From: Mesodorylaimus sp. YZB2_4
Taxonomy: Eukaryota > Nematoda > Enoplea > Dorylaimida > Dorylaimidae
Reading direction: 5' to 3'
Length of the DNA: 64,000 nt
Assembly: GCA_030248295.1 (NCBI GenBank)
Contig: JASANH010000838.1
Span: 1,096,781 to 1,160,780 of the forward strand
The translations under genes and the position numbers were made by a program. Below the pieces are notes generated by a model. It had not been told where the DNA came from, made no database searches, and worked only from the letters and a program-made list of their open reading frames with translations. Below, one piece after another: positions 58,403 through 64,000 of the stretch. Every line of letters begins with the position of its first letter. Positions within the stretch are counted from its first letter, which is position 1.

Positions 58403-59432
58403 TTAGAGATCTCGCATGGCCTTCCTCGTCAGAAAACGTAATACAGATTTAGTAAAATCTGTCTGGACAGTAAATACAACCTTTATCTCAGGTGTCACTG
58501 TTATTTCCGAGTCCGTCAAGATCGTCTGATTGGAAGTGATATTGAACACGTCATGCATCGGCTTTTCGATATCCCCACCCACAAATTCCAATTTCCGTAA
58601 TTGACTGGAGCCAAAATCTTTGCTCAGGTCAGTGTAGGAATTTCGAGTCCAAGTATAGTTCATTTCGCTGCCCGAGTAGCTGCGACTGGAGAGAATCAGC
58701 GTGCAGTTGACGACCCCATCGCTTTTCCAAATATCGCTCGGTTCGAGTGGGCAGGGAAATGCTAGAAGTACATGTTGAGTCCAACGCACCAGTCCATGTG
58801 GTTGGATGGTAATCAAACCGTGAGTCGTGGACTGGCTTTCTATGGAGCGGAATGTAGTGTCTGGTAGCCAGAGGCGCGCGTTGACATCGCTTAGCTTCAA
58901 CTCCTTCTCGCTCTGAAACGCAATAAGCGAGTATCTCCAGGTCCCTTGGTTCTGATTGTGGGAAGCCGGCACTCACTGTCAGTCAGTCATCATTATCCTC
59001 CCAGGCCCTAGCTATTAGCGGGAACCAGGTCCTTCCTGAGCTACTCAAAACCAGTTGGTCTCATTACCGTAAACCTCAATCTGACATCCATCCAGACTTG
59101 CTCCAACGCGAAAGCTGTCTTCAACTGCTCGTCTTTCCAAGTAACAAAACTTGGAATCAGATTGACTTGAACCGCGCATGGCTCATCAGTATTCGAAGAG
59201 GGTCTTGAAAACGAATCGTAGTCGAGCAGTAATTCGTTCAGGATCAGTGGCCCGTTGATAGCCATATCCGTTTTTGTTGTCCCTTGCTGGTCATAGCTCT
59301 TCGAGGTAATAGCGGAGCTTACGATAATCAGAAAGACCGCTACAGCTCCATTCACACGCTAAAACATGGCTATGAATTTGGTGTAGGTGCTGGACAAAAA
59401 TACTACGTATAAGTACTTACCAATGAGGCCAT
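58403..59432 (-). CDS. Secreted Cys-loop receptor ligand-binding domain without a channel
   Basis: Three exons (59432-59421, 59358-59068, 58951-58403) join in phase to 283 residues. MASLRVNGAVAVFLIIVSSA is a signal peptide. The rest follows the pentameric ligand-gated channel N-domain: LLLDYDSFSRPS, VQVNLIPSFVTWKDEQLKTA, EQVWMDVRLRF, KLSDVNARLWLPDTTFRS, HGLVRW. The Cys loop is CPLEPSDIWKSDGVVNC, then YSGSEMNYTWTRNSYTD in the loop-B region. The frame runs through the pre-TM1 position (VVFTVQTDFTKSVL) and stops at KAMRDL with no TM1-TM4. There is no vicinal Cys pair of a nicotinic alpha type. It resembles the soluble acetylcholine-binding-protein layout and could be a secreted ligand binder (inference). 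The 12-nt first exon and the exon 3 acceptor (ATCAG at 58952) are the least certain parts. Confidence 0.78.
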
Positions 59433-60894
59433 TTCGTTTCAACTACTCAGAGGCAACGCACTTGTCCGTGTCTTCTTGCTACACTTGTTATGTCATCGTA
59501 TAGAAAACGCTACGATGAGCCCCTTCTTGGCCTCTCGAGCAACTAGTGCCAGTGCGGAATGCTGAATTGGCAATGAAGAAACTGAAAAGACGTCTTAAAA
59601 ATTGAAAGCAAACGAACGAGGCGCGCTTCAAGTCATTAGAATTAAGCCTCGGAAACAAAAGACCGCAGTTACTCGCCAATGGCAGCGAGACAACAGAACG
59701 AGGAGGAACAGCCGCCCACATTCGTCTTATTCATTCGCCAGGGAAAACGCGAAATTGCGCTGCTCTTTCAATTTTCCATCCAACCTATTCCACCCAGACG
59801 AAATCGGAGTCACAGCAACGATCTCATCAATTTTCTTTTTATGCTCTCTTGTTTCGTGGTTCTGTTCGCTACTGGCTACTAGACTACGAAATCGCCATAC
59901 GAGCCTATTCTCGACAATAGGCTCAGGCTTTCTTCAAATTCTTTTTTCGATCCTGCTCAAAGAAAGATAAGCGCCTTCCAATCAAAGCTTAGGACTAATG
60001 CACAGGGCGCCGCCACCCACAGCTCCTTCCCGTGCCATTTCATAGACCAGTCTTGGCACATTTCACGCATGATCCTAGTCAATCATAATGTCGAAACTAT
60101 ACTCGGGAGCTCAGATGCACTAACGCGTAAGCGATTGAGGCGAGGAGAAAATTAAATCTAGCTTGGTTCTATTGAAAGTGAAACGAACTGATTTCTTTTC
60201 TACTCGCACAGTGTTTGTTCGGCGAAGAAGCGAAGAAGAGGAGCTAATGCGTATCCTTACAGTGCATCTCTCAGAAGCAGCTGAATCCGGACTCCATCGC
60301 CTTCTTCTCCTTGCTCATGGAGAAGATAAGAAATAGGACCGATAGGCTTATATGCAAGCCTCACACTTGTCACATGCAGTCGCCCACCGACTTTAAGATG
60401 AGGGGGTCCTATTAAGGTTCCTTTTCGTTATCAATAGGACCGGATCGGACTATCTTTCGAAAAGAAGCCCGTTTTCTCCGACTTTTGAAATGACATGATC
60501 AATATGGTGCAGGTACAAAGTGATGGCGAGGAGGCATGGGAACTGCCGTTTTGATATAATATTGGCCTACGGGGAAATTGGAGTAAATGCCTTCACTGTT
60601 TCTGGCAAATGCAGGCACTTTTTAGGCACGCAAGCGTTGGAAAGACTAATAAAACTCATGTTCGCGCTTCCTTCGGAACAAGCTGAAGTTGTTAATGGAT
60701 TCGTATTTTGATGGGAGAAAGACAAGAAAATGAATAAAACAGATCTGTATAATTGGAAAAGAAAGTGAGGGCTTTCTAGTTGACCCTCATCACGAAATGA
60801 CATACTGTATAGTATGGTGCCTCATTTTAGTGCCTGACTTTGGAACTATTTGAGAGTATTTGGTATCAGCATCATCACTGATTTTCACTAATCG
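59433..60894. other. Intergenic region
   Basis: About 1.5 kb with the promoter of the Cys-loop protein gene and the 3' flank of the DEG/ENaC gene. Open frames near 59600-59970 and 60520-60710 lack homology and splice partners. Confidence 0.4.
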
Positions 60895-62714
60895 CTAGTT
60901 CTTTGCCTTTCTCGCCACTTCGTACATGTCAGGCGCCAGAAAAGTTGGATCTTTATCGCCTTCGTAGCAACATGGGATATAGTAGCAGTAGATGACCACT
61001 TGCACGAGCGTGATCAAAGACAAGCCGGTCCACAAGCCGAGCAGGCCACCCAAATTGCAGATGAACGTGTTGAAATCCCACAGAGGAGCCGACTTTACTT
61101 CGGTCACCTTGATTTCGCCAAAGAAAGCGGTAAACATGTAAGCGTCGGTCTGCTCCGGAATCGGCTTGTCGTACACGTAGTTGTAGGTCACGTTCGTTGT
61201 AGGGATGATATTCTGGTAAGACACGTACGTATCGTATATCCATTGCTGACACTGTTTAGGGCATCTGTCATAAACGCAGTTCATTTGGGCCTGTAAGAAA
61301 GCAGGATTCAGACGGGCAGTATGAGGATCGTCCTACGTGCGACACGCTTACGAGAACGTTTTTCATGTCTTCGTCGTCGTCCGTTTTCATGCCGATGGTC
61401 AGTGGTATAACGCAAGTGGCCATCATGAGTGGTGTGCAAACTTCATCGGCGCTGACCTTTATGCCGAATCCCATGGTTCTGCATCGACATTGTGCCAATG
61501 ATATGTTCTGCAAGCACTCGTTGCTGCATGCGCCTTGCGAATAGGGCACGCCGAACAGTTTGGGCGGGTTGGTTGTGCAGTTGTCAATGGACTGGTCAAA
61601 TGAGAGCAGCGTTGCGTCGATTCTGATTAGAGCGTGTTTGTTGGGCGGTATGAAGATAGGGTTGTCGCAAGGAGTCACTTGACCAGGAGACACGTGTACT
61701 CGCAATCCCACGGAATCGTCGAAGCCTCCAATCGGAACTACGGTTCGATCGACTTGTGCCCAAATTTTTAGACCACCAGTAGTGCCGGGTATCATTTGCT
61801 TGCTCGTGCCATCGGCTCCCACTATCTACAATGATCACTGGTTAAGAGCGGTTACGGTAACGTAGCATCACTCATCTACCTTGATCTGATAACATATGCC
61901 GAATTCATTCCAAATTGGGATGGCGTTTTCGCAACAAGAAAATACGTGAGCTCCAAAGGCGCACTTGGTCAAGATTTTGGTACAATCCAAAGCCGCGTCG
62001 CGAACAAACGTTTGCAAATCAAATTTTGGGAGTCCTTTTGTGTTGACACTTTCATTAAAGTAAAATTGGTAGATGTACTCCAGAGCGGTTCCTTTCTCGT
62101 CGGACATTTGCAGTGGTTGGAAAGCTGTGTAGGTCAGCCATTGGATGAAGTCACTGAGCATCTGCGCACTCGTGCCCTGCGCAAAAAAAACATCATTTAC
62201 TGATTTAGCTGACCACAGGACTGACCTGCTAGCTTTCATCATCTTGATGCGGATTGCAAAACTTTATGTTTTATGGGGAGATTTCAGGCTGACTTCTAGA
62301 AACATACAGCTCTTCTGCATGGCACATGAAAATTGGGAGTAGGTGACATGAAATGTTCTACTTCAAAGTACTTACATATGCTGGAAAACCAGGTGCGAAG
62401 CGGACATAGTCCACATTTATATTCTGCTCAATGTAAGTTTTGTTGAAGCGAGCCGAATGACAAATCGTGACGTTGGGGAAGTCCATACGTTCCTTTCTTT
62501 CCTCGATTAATTGGGTCGCCGATGGACGCCCCAGGTATTGCGTGGTCAGTGTGTACGTATAGTAGACAATAGGCGCAACAGTGCCCAGCATGATGATGGT
62601 CCAGAAGAACTTACGGCAGCATCCCTTCGCCCTGTACCACTCGCTGATACCGTCATAGTTAACTGTATGGCACACCCGCTTCCAATACTCAGCAACCCCT
62701 TTCGGTGTGTTCAT
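60895..62714 (-). CDS. DEG/ENaC family sodium channel subunit
   Basis: An amiloride-sensitive type cation channel with two membrane helices and a large extracellular loop; relatives are gated by peptides, acid or touch. Exons: 62714-62376, 62176-61880, 61825-61352, 61290-60895; 501 residues. The short cytoplasmic N-terminus is followed by TM1 (FFWTIIMLGTVAPIVYYTY). FPNVTICHSARFNKTYI is the conserved post-TM1 motif. The loop has many Cys, with GACSNECLQNISLAQCRCRT and a Cys-rich DRCPKQC segment near its end. TM2 contains FICNLGGLLGLWTGLSLITL followed by VQVVIYCYY. The selectivity-filter position is in GLWTGLSLI (G-x-S in the family). The degenerin position before TM2 cannot be judged precisely. 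The specific subfamily is not assignable. Confidence 0.92.
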
Positions 62715-63076
62715 GATTTTGAGCAGATCAGAAACTCAAACTGCCTCATTTCATGATGTGTTCGTTTTTATGATTGGAAGGCGGTGTCGTTTTTGTCACC
62801 AAGTTACCATCAGAAATGGTCATGGAGATGAAAGGATAGGACGGAAAGCAGCCATCAGAACCACAATCTGCTTTAATCATGCTGTCTATTTTTCATGGTC
62901 TCCTACGATATACGCCTAGTGCATTAGTTACTCCTCAACCAATTGTTTGAATGTCTTTGCTTTATTGCCTCCTGGCGAATTCTCATCCATTTGCTCGACT
63001 GCAATGCCTGGCCATCAATGCTCACATATCGGATACGGTAGCTGAATGGTCAAGGACACAATGACAGAGTGTCTGT
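62715..63076. other. Intergenic region
   Basis: The 5' flank of the DEG/ENaC gene and the 3' flank of the glutaminyl cyclase gene. No feature recognised. Confidence 0.4.
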
Positions 63077-63976
63077 TTATATCCGAATGGCCAAATATCG
63101 AGCAGTGAATACGCGCACAATGGTGGCCAGATTGGTCATTGTGCCGTCGTTGAGCGCGTCTCGATTGTCCAACCGTGAATGCCAGACGAGTGGGAATGGA
63201 ATGGGAATCATATGCAGGACAGGCACTCCTGAAACAGATCGGTTAAAACGTATATTTCTCATGCATTGATAAAAAATGCGCGCCTTTTCTAAAGAAAGGT
63301 AGGTGGTCATCCTCGACAATAAATGACTCCTGGCGTCCTCTAAATATGGTCACGCTATTTGGAGGGAAAGTGTCCAAGCAGCCCGTTAACTGACGTAGTT
63401 GCAGTTCCGTGTCCAATAAAGCCATGTAGGTCTTCTGGTCATTCAGTGCCATGTAGTTGGGAATAGATGTAGATTCTGCCGAGCCGAGGAGATCTAACAA
63501 GAGTAGCAGATCCTGAAATGTGGGGCAGAAATTGGTAGCGAATGGATGTGACAAACCAATACATTCATACAACGCGATCGATTTCACGAGTTTGAGAACT
63601 GTAGGGCGGATATGCCCGTCTGGTCCACAGCTCGGCCAAGTGGCGGCTGCCATAAAGCGAGTCGGTACTCGTCCATTCTCCAAACGCTTCTTCGCCATCG
63701 AAAAAGATTAGCTGCAGTGATACATTCTGCAAAGACAAGACTATTCTTCATTTACAGTCAGCTAAAAAAAGGGTAATTTTCGCTGCTTTGATTTTATTTG
63801 TGCACTAATTCAAAGTCGCTGAACAAACTTTTGCTAGTCTATCAATCCGTCCTAATGTTGTCTTTATTAAGAATACCTTGGCTTCTCGGTTAGCAATGTA
63901 CGGCGCCAATGATTGGGCCACGTCCAACAACAAGGAACAGGGAAAAGCTGAATCCGTTGCTCCAACAAAGTCGAAT
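63077..63976 (-). CDS. Glutaminyl-peptide cyclotransferase (QPCT-like), C-terminal part
   Basis: This enzyme converts N-terminal Gln of secretory peptides to pyroglutamate. Visible exons: 63976-63877, 63726-63571, 63512-63284, 63228-63077; the upstream part lies right of the window. Zinc and catalytic positions are all present: Asp in [16 protein letters not shown], Glu in [13 protein letters not shown], and His in [39 protein letters not shown] and [14 protein letters not shown] followed by [12 protein letters not shown] are family hallmarks. The intron after FFRKG has no GT; the best boundary is GC (G|GCGCGC at 63283-63282), an uncommon GC-AG intron. An active secretory-pathway enzyme is expected. 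Confidence 0.92.
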
Positions 63977-64000
63977 CTGAAAAACTTTAGTTTGATTAAG

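Noticed and set aside
59602-59970. Plus-strand ORF of 122 codons upstream of the Cys-loop protein gene
   Set aside because: Composition is low complexity, with no domain and no splice signals; likely chance.

Overview
The window is a stretch of eukaryotic, metazoan nuclear DNA. Nearly every gene is split by very short GT-AG introns (about 42-600 nt, often 45-70), gene spacing is mostly tight, and the gene set is animal: Dishevelled, ONECUT, KLF, a peptide GPCR, DEG/ENaC and Cys-loop-type proteins, a sigma GST. Compact genes with tiny introns and an expansion of secreted proteins fit a small-genome protostome. A tardigrade is my best guess, with nematode or mite as alternatives; this is inference, because no species-specific marker was seen. 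I assembled exons by hand from the six frames, checking splice phases and family alignment by eye, so exon ends are predictions.

Layout, left to right. 1-8.6 kb: the 5' part of an ONECUT gene (-), head-to-head with RAD23 (+), then a complete Dishevelled (+). 9.0-14.7 kb: a secreted proline-rich protein (-) and a KLF factor (+). 16.6-17.7 kb: a decayed tau-tubulin-kinase-like gene. 18.8-26.0 kb: ATAD3 (+) converging tail-to-tail with a long fibronectin-III gene (-) that is an R3 receptor tyrosine phosphatase ectodomain without the phosphatase. 26.8-32.7 kb: one secreted 1,635-residue protein (-) with six LysM repeats, a GH18 chitinase-like domain, a sushi domain and a NUC nuclease-like domain, with both enzyme-type domains missing catalytic residues. 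33.7-35.1 kb: a 78-residue protein and a 76-residue secreted peptide precursor. 35.1-42.0 kb: a gene-poor, repeat-rich stretch with an inverted pair of tRNA-derived SINEs. 42.0-50.8 kb: a peptide GPCR, an AGBL4-type carboxypeptidase and syntaxin-5 (all +). 51.5-59.4 kb: small secreted proteins, a sigma GST, an HMG-box pseudogene, a GST exon relic, and a secreted Cys-loop ligand-binding domain with no channel part. 60.9-64.0 kb: a DEG/ENaC channel and the 3' part of a glutaminyl cyclase.

There is no operon-like logic. Functional themes are Wnt/planar polarity (Dishevelled), ubiquitin and DNA repair (RAD23), mitochondria (ATAD3), secretory traffic (syntaxin-5) and neuropeptide signalling (GPCR, glutaminyl cyclase, a candidate peptide precursor, DEG/ENaC). 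A second theme is loss or separation of a domain from a familiar family: phosphatase-less RPTP, channel-less Cys-loop protein, catalytically dead chitinase and nuclease. These are the most interesting content of the window.
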